Shown here: one piece after another, positions 8,896 through 18,639 of the stretch
Numbering within the stretch: position 1 is the first letter of the stretch
Layout: each line of letters opens with the position of its first letter
From: Streptomyces sp. ADI95-17
GTDB taxonomy: Bacteria; Actinomycetota; Actinomycetes; Streptomycetales; Streptomycetaceae
Assembly: GCF_003846175.1 (NCBI RefSeq)
Contig: NZ_ML123044.1
Coordinates: 1,394,739-1,458,738, forward strand
Direction of reading: 5' to 3'
DNA: 64,000 nt
Translations under genes and position numbers: made by a program
The notes under the pieces: generated by a model
Told to the model about the DNA's origin: nothing
What the model saw: only the letters and a program-made list of their open reading frames with translations
Databases searched by the model: none

Positions 8896-8909
8896 TGAAC
8901 CATTGTTCA
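8896..8909. promoter_or_regulatory. TetR-type operator upstream of the Rieske oxygenase
   Basis: TGAAC (8896-8900) and GTTCA (8905-8909) are perfect inverted arms around CATT. On the reverse strand it reads TGAACAATGGTTCA, the same element as in front of the acyl-CoA synthetase (TGAACAATGATTCA). It sits between the tetR stop codon and the oxygenase start, so the oxygenase-thioesterase pair can be controlled separately from tetR. Confidence 0.65.
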
Positions 8910-8911
8910 AT

Positions 8912-9598
8912 TTATGGTACGGACGATGCAGGAGCGGGGCAACGATCCTCCGAAGCAGGTGTGGACGATCCGTCTGGCGCGTAACCCAGCGCCCGGAAGC
9001 AGAAGTTGCGGATTTCCGCCACCAACTGCACATCCGGAAGATCCGTCCCCGTCCCGCCGGAGACGACCGGCGAGAGCCGCCCGATCAGTGCTTCGGCGAT
9101 GGCACCGATCGCCGCCGAGGCCGCGACGTAGGCGTTCTGCTGTGCGAACAGCTTCGCCGCGACACCCTCGCCGATGACGCTCTCCCCCAGCGCGACATAC
9201 TCCCGCCGGTAGCGGAGCCGCTCCTCCTCGACCAACGGGGAGACCGGCTCGAAGAGCAATGACCACGCCAGTCGGCGCCCCAGCAGGGCCCGCCGCGTGA
9301 AGGTACTGACGAGCGCGTCCAGACGCGCCGGCGCAGTGGCAGGGGCTTCGGACACCGCGTCGCGTACAGCGGCCAGTTCACGGTCGGCAGCACGCCGGAA
9401 GACCCGGGCGAGCAGTTCGTCCCGGCTGCCGAAGTACGAGTAGAGGGAGCCGGCACTCGCTCCGCACGCACCGGCCACCGCGGTCACTTTCGCCCCGGCG
9501 AAGCCGTGGCGGGCCACCAGGTCGTGCGCCGCGCGCAGGAATGCCTCCTCCTTCTCCTGGGCGTTCCGCCTCGTACGTTCCGTATGCCGATACACCAT
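8912..9598 (-). CDS. TetR-family regulator of the Rieske/acyl-CoA synthetase genes
   Basis: Encodes 228 residues from ATG 9598; an upstream GTG at 9640 would add 14 residues. The N-terminal helix-turn-helix region is typical: AFLRAAHDLVARHGFAG, then VTAVAGACGASAGSLYSYFG with the recognition helix and SLYSYF signature. The C-terminal ligand domain is rich in Ala, Arg and Leu and not assignable. The gene is immediately upstream of the oxygenase on the same strand, and the shared palindrome at 8896 and 5490 is its probable binding site. By analogy it is a repressor released by the pathway substrate or its CoA ester (inference). Confidence 0.82.
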   Translation of the reverse strand: MVYRHTERTRRNAQEKEEAFLRAAHDLVARHGFAGAKVTAVAGACGASAGSLYSYFGSRDELLARVFRRAADRELAAVRDAVSEAPATAPARLDALVSTFTRRALLGRRLAWSLLFEPVSPLVEEERLRYRREYVALGESVIGEGVAAKLFAQQNAYVAASAAIGAIAEALIGRLSPVVSGGTGTDLPDVQLVAEIRNFCFRALGYAPDGSSTPASEDRCPAPASSVP

Positions 9599-9732
9599 CG
9601 CTGCAGCCCCGGGCCTTTCCCTGTCCTGGTCGAACACCACTCAGTGAACCAGGACCACGGGCCGGCACCGCGCCGGTGACGTCGATCGGGAGCAGGAGGC
9701 GACCGCGGGCCCGGGGTGGCCGTCGCGGAGGA

Positions 9733-11019
9733 TCAGGCCTTCGGGGCCACCTTCGAGAGCCCGTTGATGACGCGGTCCATCGCGTCGCCGCCCGTGGGGT
9801 CGGTGAGGTTGGCGAGCATCTTGAGGGTGAACTTCATCAGCAGCGGGTGCGTCAGGCCGCGCTGGGTGGCGATCTTCATGACCTTCGGGTTGCCGATCAG
9901 CTTCACGAAGGCGCGGCCCATCGTGTAGTAGCCGCCGTAGGTCTCCTTGAGCACCTTCGGGTAGTTGTTCAGGGCCAGTTCGCGCTGGGCGGGGGTCGCG
10001 CGGGCATGGGCCTGGACGATGACGTCCGCGGCGATCTGGCCCGACTCCATGGCGTACGCGATGCCTTCGCCGTTGAACGGGTTGACCATGCCGCCCGCGT
10101 CACCGACGAGCAGCAGGCCCTTGGTGTAGTGCGGCTGGCGGTTGAAGGCCATCGGGAGGGCGGCGCCGCGGATCGGCATCGTCATGTTCTCGGGGGTGTA
10201 GCCCCAGTCCTCCGGCATCGAGGCGCACCACGCCTTGAGGACCTCGCGCCAGTCCAGCTCCTTGAACGCGGAGGAGGAGTTGAGGATGCCGAGGCCGACG
10301 TTGGACGTGCCGTCGCCCATGCCGAAGATCCAGCCGTAGCCGGGCAGCAGCCGGTCCTGGGGGCCGCGGCGGTCCCACAGCTCCAGCCAGGACTCCAGGT
10401 AGTCGTCGTCGTGGCGGGGCGAGGTGAAGTACGTACGGACGGCGACGCCCATCGGGCGGTCCTCGCGGCGGTGCAGGCCCATGGCGAGCGACAGCCGGGT
10501 GGAGTTGCCGTCGGCGGCGACGACGAGGGGGGCGTGGAAGGTGACCGGGGTCTTCTCCTCGCCGAGCTTCGCGTTGACGCCGGTGATGCGGCCGGTGCGG
10601 TCGTCGATGACCGGGGCGCCGACATTGCAGCGCTCGTACAGCCGCGCGCCCGCCTTCTGCGCCTGGCGGGCCAGTTGCTCGTCGAAGTCGTCGCGCTTGC
10701 GGACCAGTCCGTAGTCCGGGTACGAGGCGAGGTCGGGCCAGTCCAGCTGGAGGCGGACACCGCCGCCGATGATGCGCAGGCCCTTGTTGCGCAGCCAGCC
10801 GGCCTCTTCGGAGATGTCGATGCCCATGGAGACGAGCTGCTTGGTGGCACGTGGGGTGAGGCCGTCGCCGCAGACCTTCTCGCGGGGGAAGGCCGTCTTC
10901 TCCAGGAGCAGGACGTCCAGTCCGGCCTTGGCCAGGTAGTACGCCGTCGTGGAGCCGGCCGGGCCTGCCCCGACGACGATCACATCCGCGCTGTGTTCGG
11001 AGAGGGGCTGCTCGGTCAC
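9733..11019 (-). CDS. Geranylgeranyl-reductase-family flavoprotein, MenJ-like menaquinone reductase
   Basis: Encodes 428 residues. The N-terminal FAD dinucleotide fold is ADVIVVGAGPAGSTTAYYLA, with the glutamate ending the second strand in LLLEK; the family signature CGDGLTPRA follows, and a second FAD motif GLLLVGDAGGMVNPFNGEGI is present. Family members reduce isoprenoid double bonds. In mycobacteria MenJ partly saturates the menaquinone side chain, and Streptomyces contain partly hydrogenated MK-9. Its position two genes from menG and near mqnC and mqnA supports that role. Peripheral membrane location is likely. The exact number of bonds reduced cannot be inferred. Confidence 0.8.
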   Translation of the reverse strand: MTEQPLSEHSADVIVVGAGPAGSTTAYYLAKAGLDVLLLEKTAFPREKVCGDGLTPRATKQLVSMGIDISEEAGWLRNKGLRIIGGGVRLQLDWPDLASYPDYGLVRKRDDFDEQLARQAQKAGARLYERCNVGAPVIDDRTGRITGVNAKLGEEKTPVTFHAPLVVAADGNSTRLSLAMGLHRREDRPMGVAVRTYFTSPRHDDDYLESWLELWDRRGPQDRLLPGYGWIFGMGDGTSNVGLGILNSSSAFKELDWREVLKAWCASMPEDWGYTPENMTMPIRGAALPMAFNRQPHYTKGLLLVGDAGGMVNPFNGEGIAYAMESGQIAADVIVQAHARATPAQRELALNNYPKVLKETYGGYYTMGRAFVKLIGNPKVMKIATQRGLTHPLLMKFTLKMLANLTDPTGGDAMDRVINGLSKVAPKA

Positions 11020-11116
11020 GGTCGGATCTCCCGAAGACTCGAAATCACGTGCCGCGCGGCACCTGTCCCGTGCAGTCTATTGGGGTCCGCCGATCAACTC
11101 TCCGAAGGGCTCCCAG

Positions 11117-11635
11117 ATGTCGACCGTGCTTCCCGGTGCTCCCTCCGTACAGCTGCGCGTGCCGATCGACGAGGACACGCTGTCCTGGCATCGCGCGTTC
11201 GACGATCCCGAGGTGATGGAGTTCTTCGGCGGTACGTCGGAGGAGCTCTCGATGTACGAGGAGTGGACCGCCCGCCAGCGCAGGCTCGACGCCGAGCTCG
11301 GCTACTGCCTGTGGACGGTGCTGGGCGCGGACGGCGAGGTGGCCGGCTTCACGGGCGCCCAGCCGTGGCCGCGGGCCGATCACGGCCCGGTCGGCGAGAT
11401 CGAGATCGGCTGGCGGCTGGCCCGGTCGGCCTGGGGCCGGGGTTACGCCACCGCCGCCGCGCGCCTCACGCTGGAGCGGCTGCGCGCGGCCGGGGTGGAG
11501 CGGGTGGTGGCGACGATCGACGCGGAGAACGAACGGTCCCTGGCCGTGGCCCGGCGGCTCGGAATGGAGCGGGCCGAGAGCTTCACTGCGCCGGGGACGG
11601 GCCGGGAGGTGGTCTGCTTCCGGTTGGCCCTGTGA
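11117..11635 (+). CDS. GNAT-family N-acetyltransferase
   Basis: Encodes 172 residues from ATG 11117 (GAAGGG upstream). The acetyl-CoA binding loop is seen in WRLARSAWGRGYATAAARL, the usual R/Q-x-x-G-x-G/A pattern, and the later segment ERVVATIDAENERSLAVARR with LGM is the RimJ/RimL-type ending. It probably acetylates a small molecule or a protein N-terminus; the substrate is unknown. It is divergent from the MenJ-like gene, with about 97 nt between their starts, and converges on menG. Confidence 0.8.
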   Translation: MSTVLPGAPSVQLRVPIDEDTLSWHRAFDDPEVMEFFGGTSEELSMYEEWTARQRRLDAELGYCLWTVLGADGEVAGFTGAQPWPRADHGPVGEIEIGWRLARSAWGRGYATAAARLTLERLRAAGVERVVATIDAENERSLAVARRLGMERAESFTAPGTGREVVCFRLAL

Positions 11636-11730
11636 CCCCGGCGCCGTGAACGCGGGCCTCGGTCGGTGTCGTCGAGGGACCAGGTGGGCAGGGCCGCCCG
11701 GTCCGTCTCGGAAGTCGCCGAACCGTTGTC

Positions 11731-12423
11731 TCAGGGGCGTACGCCCCGGTGCAGCGCCACCACACCGCCGGTGAGGTTGCGCCAGGCGACCTTCGACCAG
11801 CCGGCCCGCTGGAGCGCGGCCGCGAGTCCGGGCTGGTCGGGCCAGGCGCGGATGGATTCGGCGAGGTAGACGTACGCGTCGGGGTTGGAGGACACCGCGC
11901 GGGCGACCGGCGGCAGCGCCCGCATCAGGTACTCGGTGTAGACCGTGCGGAACGGCGCCCAGGTCGGCGACGAGAACTCGCAGATCACCACCCGGCCGCC
12001 CGGCTTGGTCACCCGGTACAGCTCGCGCAGCGCCGCGTCCGTGTCCTGGACGTTGCGCAGCCCGAAGGAGATCGTCACCGCGTCGAAGGTCTCGTCGCGG
12101 AACGGCAGCCTGGTGGCGTCGCCCGCGGTGAACGGCAGCCAGGAGTTGCGCTTCTTGCCCTCCTGGAGCATGCCGAGGGAGAAGTCGCACGGCACGACGT
12201 ACGCGCCCGTGGCGGCGAACGGCAGTGACGACGTCGCCGTGCCCGCGGCCAGGTCGAGGATCTTCTCCGCGGGCCGGGCGTGCACCGCCTTCGCGACCTC
12301 CTTGCGCCACAGCCGGGCCTGGCCGAGCGACAGCACGTCGTTGGTGAGGTCGTAGTTCGCCGCCACGCCGTCGAACATCGTGGCGACTTCGTGCGGCTGC
12401 TTGTCCAGGGATGCTCGGGTCAC
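11731..12423 (-). CDS. menG: Demethylmenaquinone methyltransferase
   Basis: Encodes about 230 residues. The opening [20 protein letters not shown] followed by [12 protein letters not shown] is characteristic of the UbiE/MenG family, as is the SAM motif [12 protein letters not shown], with [10 protein letters not shown] and the [10 protein letters not shown] block. It performs the last step of menaquinone synthesis, C-methylation of demethylmenaquinone with SAM. GTG 12423 is preferred because homologues start at this point; an ATG at 12435 would add four residues. It lies between the MenJ-like gene and mqnC, which supports the pathway assignment. Confidence 0.88.
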   Translation of the reverse strand: MTRASLDKQPHEVATMFDGVAANYDLTNDVLSLGQARLWRKEVAKAVHARPAEKILDLAAGTATSSLPFAATGAYVVPCDFSLGMLQEGKKRNSWLPFTAGDATRLPFRDETFDAVTISFGLRNVQDTDAALRELYRVTKPGGRVVICEFSSPTWAPFRTVYTEYLMRALPPVARAVSSNPDAYVYLAESIRAWPDQPGLAAALQRAGWSKVAWRNLTGGVVALHRGVRP

Positions 12424-12560
12424 CCACCCATTCAAGCAGCCCGGTCCCGGGCGCTCCGCGCCGGTCGCAAGTCGTTACCCGAGTGGACTGAACCAATCCG
12501 TTCCACCGACGGTCAGACTGGAGGGGGCACCGAGCCACCGGGATCCAGGGGGGAGCCCAG

Positions 12561-13322
12561 ATGTCCGTACGAGACGCACGCGTCCGGTCACAGCCGGAAC
12601 GCCGCCGAGGGCGCCTGCTCGTGGCCGTCGCCGTCCCGGTGGCGCTGCTCTGTGCCGCCGCCGTGCTGGGGCCGCGGGAGAGCACCGGCGCCGAGGGGAA
12701 GGCGTCCGCGCCGTCCGCGTCCGGGAGTTCGCCGAGCACCGGCACGTTCACCGTCGCCGATGCGCCCGATGCCGGCGGGGACAGGGGCGAGGCCAAGAAG
12801 GACAAGGGCGCGGGCCGGAGCAAGGGCATGGCGTACCGGGTCGAGGTGGAGAACGGATCGGGCGTCGACCCGGACCGGGCCGCCGCCGAGATCGCCCGGA
12901 TCCTGGCCGCACCACGCGGCTGGTCGCACCACGGCGAACACACCTTCCTCCGGGTCTCCGAAGGACCGGCCGGGCTCGTCGTCCGGATCGCCACGCCGGA
13001 AACCACCGACGCCATCTGCGGCAGGAGCGGCCTCGACACCCACGGCGAGGTCAACTGCCGGGTCGGCACCGACGTCATGGTCAACCTCAAGCGCTGGCAG
13101 CGGGGATCGCCCGAGTTCCACGGCCCGCTCGCCGAGTACCGGGCCCTGATCATCAATCACGAGGTCGGCCACTGGCTGGGCCACGGCCACGAGACCTGCC
13201 CGGGCAAGGGCCGCCCCGCCCCCGCGATGATGCAGCAGATATACGGGCTGAAGGGGTGCGTCTCCAACGCCTGGCCGTACGACACCGAGGGCCGCTATCT
13301 GGGCGGCCCGCAGGTCCCGTGA
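12561..13322 (+). CDS. Secreted DUF3152 metalloprotease-like protein
   Basis: Encodes 253 residues. Residues about 20-40 form one hydrophobic segment (signal anchor or signal peptide), followed by a Ser/Gly/Lys-rich linker to about residue 90. The C-terminal domain matches DUF3152 and carries HEVGHWLGHGH with H200, E201, H204 and H210, a complete HExxHxxGxxH zinc site of the metzincin type. Three cysteines in the domain (CGRSG, NCRVG, GKGCV) suggest disulfides outside the membrane. It is therefore probably an extracytoplasmic zinc protease of unknown target. A GGAGGGG-rich leader precedes ATG 12561. Confidence 0.75.
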   Translation: MSVRDARVRSQPERRRGRLLVAVAVPVALLCAAAVLGPRESTGAEGKASAPSASGSSPSTGTFTVADAPDAGGDRGEAKKDKGAGRSKGMAYRVEVENGSGVDPDRAAAEIARILAAPRGWSHHGEHTFLRVSEGPAGLVVRIATPETTDAICGRSGLDTHGEVNCRVGTDVMVNLKRWQRGSPEFHGPLAEYRALIINHEVGHWLGHGHETCPGKGRPAPAMMQQIYGLKGCVSNAWPYDTEGRYLGGPQVP

Positions 13323-13353
13323 GCCGGCCCGCCGTACGTATCGACCGCGGGTG

Positions 13354-13980
13354 TCAGCTGCGGCGGAAGACCAGCCGGCCGCCGAGCACCGTCGCCGTGC
13401 AGCTCCCGGCGCCCTCGGCCCGCAGGGCCGCCAGGTCCGGTACGTCGAACACCGCCAGGTCCGCGGGGCCGCCGACGGTCAGCGCCGCCGCGAACGCGTC
13501 GCCCGGCTCCGGCACGGATGCCAGCGGGTCGAGCGACGCCGCTTCCGGCGCCGGGCCGGGGGCGTGGACGCGCAGCCCCGAGCGGGCGACCGCGGTACGT
13601 ACGGCGGGGCGGGTGAACGGGCCCCGCACGGCGGTCGTGCCGTGCCGCAGCATCCGTTGCAGCCCGCGCCGGGCGCTCGCGCCCCAGCGGGCGTCGTCCA
13701 TGCCGAGTGCGGTGAGCGCGTCACCGGTGAGCGGTTCGGTGCCGTGCTCGTCGGCCTCGCGCGGGTCCGGGTGGTAGGCGGCCTCCAGCAGCGCGGGAGC
13801 CGCCGCGTTCAGCAGCCCGGGGGTGATCAGCCCGGACCAGCGCCTGACCCCGGCCTGCGGACGGGCCGCGGTCAGCTCCGCGTACCGGCCGATGGCGACG
13901 ACCGCGCCGCCGTCCACGGCCACCGAGTCCGCCCCGTCCGGGGCGCCGATGACCGCGTCGGCGGCATGGACCGTCAGCAA
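13354..13980 (-). CDS. Degenerate amidohydrolase-like (imidazolonepropionase-like) protein beside mqnC
   Basis: Encodes 208 residues, about half the size of a normal amidohydrolase. It starts with the beta-sandwich segment of the superfamily (LTVHAADAVIGAP, VAVDGGAVVAIG) and ends with the matching strands (GGPADLAVFDV, TATVLGGRLVFRR). The metal-binding HxH that should follow PGL is replaced: the sequence reads PGLLNAAAP. The remaining histidines and the aspartate of the barrel are not recognisable either. It is therefore unlikely to be a metal-dependent deaminase. It follows mqnC by 10 nt and is probably in its operon. A structural or binding role is possible; the function is unknown. Confidence 0.6.
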   Translation of the reverse strand: MLTVHAADAVIGAPDGADSVAVDGGAVVAIGRYAELTAARPQAGVRRWSGLITPGLLNAAAPALLEAAYHPDPREADEHGTEPLTGDALTALGMDDARWGASARRGLQRMLRHGTTAVRGPFTRPAVRTAVARSGLRVHAPGPAPEAASLDPLASVPEPGDAFAAALTVGGPADLAVFDVPDLAALRAEGAGSCTATVLGGRLVFRRS

Positions 13981-13990
13981 GGGGGCGGCC

Positions 13991-15190
13991 TCAGTTGGCG
14001 CTGAGGAGCTTCAGCTCCGGGTGGGCCGTGCCGCCGTCGATCGCCGTGGACGAGATGTGCGAGACCACGCGCTCGTCGACCGGGTCGTTCGCCGGGTCGT
14101 CGTGGACGACGAGGTGCTCGTAGGTGGTGGCGCGCTGGGCCGGCACCCGGTCCGCCTTGCGGATCAGGTCGATGATCTCCAGGCGGTTGGAGCGGTGCTT
14201 GGCACCGGCCGAGGAGACGACGTTCTCCTCCAGCATGATCGAGCCGAGGTCGTCGGCGCCGTAGTGCAGCGACAGCTGGCCGACCTCCTTGCCGGTGGTC
14301 AGCCAGGAGCCCTGGATGTGGGCGACGTTGTCCAGGAAGATCCGGGCGATGGCGATCATCCGCAGGTACTCGAAGAGCGTGGCCTGCGTCTGGCCCTTCA
14401 GCTTGTTGTTCTCCGGCTGGTACGTGTACGGGATGAACGCGCGGAAGCCGCCCGTCCGGTCCTGTACGTCGCGGATCATCCGCAGGTGCTCGATGCGCTC
14501 GGCGTTGGTCTCGCCGGTGCCCATCAGCATGGTGGAGGTGGACTCGACACCGAGGCGGTGCGCCGCCTCCATGATCTCCAGCCAGCGCTCGCCGGACTCC
14601 TTGAGCGGGGCGATCGCCTTGCGTGGCCGGGCCGGCAGCAGCTCGGCGCCGGCTCCCGCGAAGGAGTCGAGACCGGCGGTGTGGATGCGCTGGATGGCCT
14701 CCTCGACGGAGACCTTGGAGATCCGGGCCATGTGCTCGATCTCGGAGGCGCCCAGCGAGTGGATGACCAGCTGCGGGAACGCCTTCTTGATCGCGGAGAA
14801 GTGCTCCTCGTAGTACTCGACGCCGTAGTCCGGGTGGTGCCCGCCCTGGAACATGATCTGCGTGCCGCCGAGTTCGACGGTCTCCGCGCAGCGGCGCAGG
14901 ATGTCGTCGAGGTCGCGCGTCCAGCCCTTGGCGGTGTCCTTCGGCGCGGCGTAGAAGGCGCAGAACTTGCAGGCCGTGACACAGACGTTCGTGTAGTTGA
15001 TGTTGCGCTCGATGATGTACGTCGCGATGTGCTCCGTACCGGCGTAACGGCGTCGGCGGACGGCGTCCGCGGCCGCACCCAGTGCGTGCAGCGGCGCCGA
15101 ACGGTAGAGGTCGAGCGCCTCCTCCGGAGAGATCCGACCGCCCTCGGCGGCTCGGTCGAGGATGGGCTGAAGGTCGGCCTTCTCGGTCAC
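13991..15190 (-). CDS. mqnC: Cyclic dehypoxanthinyl futalosine synthase
   Basis: Encodes 399 residues from GTG 15190 (AAAGGTGA upstream). The radical-SAM cluster ligands are C70, C74 and C77 in NVCVTACKFCAFY, the pattern of MqnC and MqnE. ILRRCAETVELGGTQIMFQG and GGHHPDYGVEYYEE, with the C-terminal QGSWLTTGKEVGQLSL, identify the MqnC branch. It cyclises dehypoxanthine futalosine in the futalosine route to menaquinone. mqnA lies two genes away on the same strand; mqnB, mqnD and mqnE are not in this window. Confidence 0.9.
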   Translation of the reverse strand: MTEKADLQPILDRAAEGGRISPEEALDLYRSAPLHALGAAADAVRRRRYAGTEHIATYIIERNINYTNVCVTACKFCAFYAAPKDTAKGWTRDLDDILRRCAETVELGGTQIMFQGGHHPDYGVEYYEEHFSAIKKAFPQLVIHSLGASEIEHMARISKVSVEEAIQRIHTAGLDSFAGAGAELLPARPRKAIAPLKESGERWLEIMEAAHRLGVESTSTMLMGTGETNAERIEHLRMIRDVQDRTGGFRAFIPYTYQPENNKLKGQTQATLFEYLRMIAIARIFLDNVAHIQGSWLTTGKEVGQLSLHYGADDLGSIMLEENVVSSAGAKHRSNRLEIIDLIRKADRVPAQRATTYEHLVVHDDPANDPVDERVVSHISSTAIDGGTAHPELKLLSAN

Positions 15191-15262
15191 CGGGCTGTCA
15201 CCTTTCGGCGGTTTTTCAACGGATCTACGGACCGGTTCAGCGTACGCCAGCCCCTCTCGGGG

Positions 15263-17092
15263 TCAGCCGCCGGACCTGGTGAGCGTGGCGTACGGCAGGC
15301 CCGCGCCCCGCTCCTCGGACCGGAAACGCAGGGTGCCGTCGGAGGCCAGGGTGAAGTGGACGTCGGTGGTGGTGGAGGTGCACAGGGCCGGGGTGCTGGG
15401 ACGGTCCGGGTCGACGCGTTCGTGGAGGGTGAGCTCCTCGGCGGTGCCGGAGGTGAGGCTGGCGACGCTGTTGCAGCTGACGGTGACTCCGAGGTTGCTG
15501 ATCTCGGTGTTCATCCGGACCACGTCCGTCCCCTTCTTCCCCGCGGTGAAGACGGCGGTGAGGGTGCCGTGCGGCGCCCCGGTGGTCTTCTCGGTGGCCG
15601 GGCCCTTCCAGGTGCCGATGAACTCCTTCGGCAGCTCGGCGATCTGCTCCGGGGTCGCGGTCCCCGGGTCCGCGGGCTGCGACGGCCGGCCGGACCCGGT
15701 GGCGGCGGGCGGGGTGCTGCCGACGTTGCCGTGCTCGGCGCTGCTCCCGCCGCCGCCCGGCATCAGGTCGAAGATGAACGCACTGCCCACGGTCACCGCG
15801 GCGAGCGCGCCCGCCACCGCGAGGGCGACGGTGCAGCTGAGCCGTCGGCCGCGGTTCGCGTCCGGCCGGGCCGGGCCGGAGTCCGCGCTGACGGTGACGG
15901 AGAAATGCGGGTCGGACGCGCGTTGCCCGGGCAGCCCGGAGGGCCCGGTCCGCGGCGGCGGTCCGAACGCCCCCGACGTCCTGGCCGACTGGGCCGCGCC
16001 GGCGGTCGCGGGCCACGAGGGCAGTACGCCCGGGTGGGACAGCCGGGTCGGGTCGTGCGTGGGGAAGGGCTCGGCCGGTGATCCGAACCCGCCGCCCAGT
16101 CCCCCGGACCCGCTCGGACCGCTGCCCCCACCGGCCCCGTCGGCACCCCACTCCGCCCCGCTGAACGGCACCGGCCCCGACTGCGCCGGCGCGTCCTGCG
16201 GCTCCAGGTCCAGGAGCGCGACCGCGGCCCGGCTTACCTCGCGCACCAGCGGTCCGGGCAGCCAGCCGGCCGCCACCAGCGCGGCGGCCCCGCCCGGCGC
16301 CAGCCGCCGGGCCAGCTCCATGGGCGTGGGCCGGTCCTCGGGCTCCTTCGCCAGGCACCCGGCGACCAGCTCCCGCAGATCCCCCTCCAACTCCCCCAGC
16401 TCGGGCTCCTCGTGTACCACCTTGTAGAGGAGTACGGCGGAGGAGTCGCCGAGGAAGGGCGCGGTACCGGTCGCCGCGTACGCGAGCACCGCGCCGAGCG
16501 AGAAGACATCGGCCGCGCCCGAGATGTCGACGCCCCGGATCTGCTCCGGCGCCATGTAACCGGGCGAGCCGACCGAGACCCCGGTGGAGGTGAGCGAGGC
16601 GGTGGCGCCGATGGCGTGGGCGATGCCGAAGTCGATCAGCCGGGGGCCGTCCAGGGCCAGCAGTACGTTGGACGGCTTCACATCACGGTGGATGAGGCCC
16701 TGTCCGTGCACCGCGGCCAGCGCCTCGCCGAGTCCGGCGCCCAGCGTCCGTACCGCGTTCTCGGGCAGCGGGCCGTGCTCGGCGACGGCGGCGGAGAGCG
16801 CGGGGCCGGCCACGTAACCGGTGGCGACCCACGGAATGGGTGCGTCGGGGTCGGCGTCCAGCACCGGGGCCGTCCACTGCGCGCCGATCCGCCGGGCCGC
16901 GTCCACCTCGCGCCGGAAGCGCGCGCGGAACTGCTCGTCCAGCGCGAAATGGGGGTGCACGACCTTGACCGCGACGGTGCGTCCGCCCGCGCTGCGCCCC
17001 AGATAGACCCGGCCCATGCCGCCCGCACCGAGCCTGCCGAGCAATCGGTAGGCACCGATGGTCAGCGGTTCGCCGGCTTCCAGCGGCTGCAT
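15263..17092 (-). CDS. Membrane-anchored Ser/Thr protein kinase
   Basis: Encodes 609 residues. The kinase domain fills residues 10-270: glycine loop GAGGMG at 22-27, lysine K43, HRDVKPSN with the catalytic D137, and DFG at 154-156. A Gly/Pro-rich juxtamembrane linker spans about 300-415, a single membrane segment 418-441, and an outer domain of about 165 residues follows. The outer domain is not PASTA; I do not recognise it. The gene separates mqnC from mqnA, on the same strand, as in related genomes, so control of menaquinone synthesis by the kinase is conceivable but unproven. Confidence 0.88.
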   Translation of the reverse strand: MQPLEAGEPLTIGAYRLLGRLGAGGMGRVYLGRSAGGRTVAVKVVHPHFALDEQFRARFRREVDAARRIGAQWTAPVLDADPDAPIPWVATGYVAGPALSAAVAEHGPLPENAVRTLGAGLGEALAAVHGQGLIHRDVKPSNVLLALDGPRLIDFGIAHAIGATASLTSTGVSVGSPGYMAPEQIRGVDISGAADVFSLGAVLAYAATGTAPFLGDSSAVLLYKVVHEEPELGELEGDLRELVAGCLAKEPEDRPTPMELARRLAPGGAAALVAAGWLPGPLVREVSRAAVALLDLEPQDAPAQSGPVPFSGAEWGADGAGGGSGPSGSGGLGGGFGSPAEPFPTHDPTRLSHPGVLPSWPATAGAAQSARTSGAFGPPPRTGPSGLPGQRASDPHFSVTVSADSGPARPDANRGRRLSCTVALAVAGALAAVTVGSAFIFDLMPGGGGSSAEHGNVGSTPPAATGSGRPSQPADPGTATPEQIAELPKEFIGTWKGPATEKTTGAPHGTLTAVFTAGKKGTDVVRMNTEISNLGVTVSCNSVASLTSGTAEELTLHERVDPDRPSTPALCTSTTTDVHFTLASDGTLRFRSEERGAGLPYATLTRSGG

Positions 17093-17132
17093 ATGGACAC
17101 TCCCCCTGTGGACCGGCCTGACCTCCGACCGA

Positions 17133-17162
17133 AGCCTAGGGGGCGAAGGTCATCGAGTCACA
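17133..17162 (-). promoter_or_regulatory. Possible vegetative promoter of the Ser/Thr kinase gene
   Basis: On the reverse strand TGTGAC (17157-17162) and TAGGCT (17133-17138) are separated by 18 nt, about 40 nt upstream of the kinase start. The -10 fits the HrdB consensus TAGRNT well; the -35 is weak. Confidence 0.35.
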
Positions 17163-17528
17163 GAGGAAACCATCCGCCTATTTCGCCCCTATGGGAACGA
17201 ACAACGGCTTTCGACACAACAAAAGGCGTGAATGCGTCGTTCACCCGAGCGATTCCGGGGCCGGCCGGGACGCCCGGCGGACCCCCGTCCGGGAATCGGC
17301 TATTCGACGCGTATTAACCCGAATCGAGGCCGTACCGGCAGAAACGCATAGCGAGAGGCGGCGGGAGATGCGGCGGGAGAACGCGCGGGACGGGAAGGGA
17401 TAAGCGATCCCGAAAGGTACGGGATTCACCTATATCCCGGTCCATTCCCGCGTCAGGCGCACGCCCGGCTCTCTTACCCCCGAACCCGCGCCCCGCACTC
17501 CACTCCCGGCCCCCGCTCCCGGCGGGCC
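17163..17528. other. Gene-poor gap between the kinase gene and mqnA
   Basis: About 366 bases without a convincing gene. The part near 17160-17240 is AT-richer than its surroundings. A 70-codon forward frame from 17191 exists but lacks a ribosome binding site and has an Arg-rich composition expected of noncoding DNA. The mqnA stop is at the right edge, so the mqnA terminator should lie here, but I find no strong hairpin. Confidence 0.4.
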
Positions 17529-18416
<888 letters not shown>

Positions 18417-18639
18417 CTAGACCCGTGGCGCGATCCTGACGGCACCGGGGGCGCGGGGCTCACCCGATCTCACTTCCGGGGCGCCCCGGAAGGCTCCTCG
18501 GGCCCCCGCCGTACGCCTGGAAGTCGCCCCCACGACACCCTCCCGTACGCCCACTTCGTCAGCTCATCAGCGCGGCAATCAAACATCCGAGTGAAGTGAT
18601 CTTTCCCTCTACCCTTCGATACACGCTGCGTGCTAGGCT

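Noticed and set aside
13354..13980. Aminodeoxyfutalosine deaminase
   Set aside because: The metal-binding histidines are missing and the barrel is truncated.
17191..17403. Small forward frame between the kinase gene and mqnA
   Set aside because: No ribosome binding site, Arg-rich composition and no recognisable sequence.
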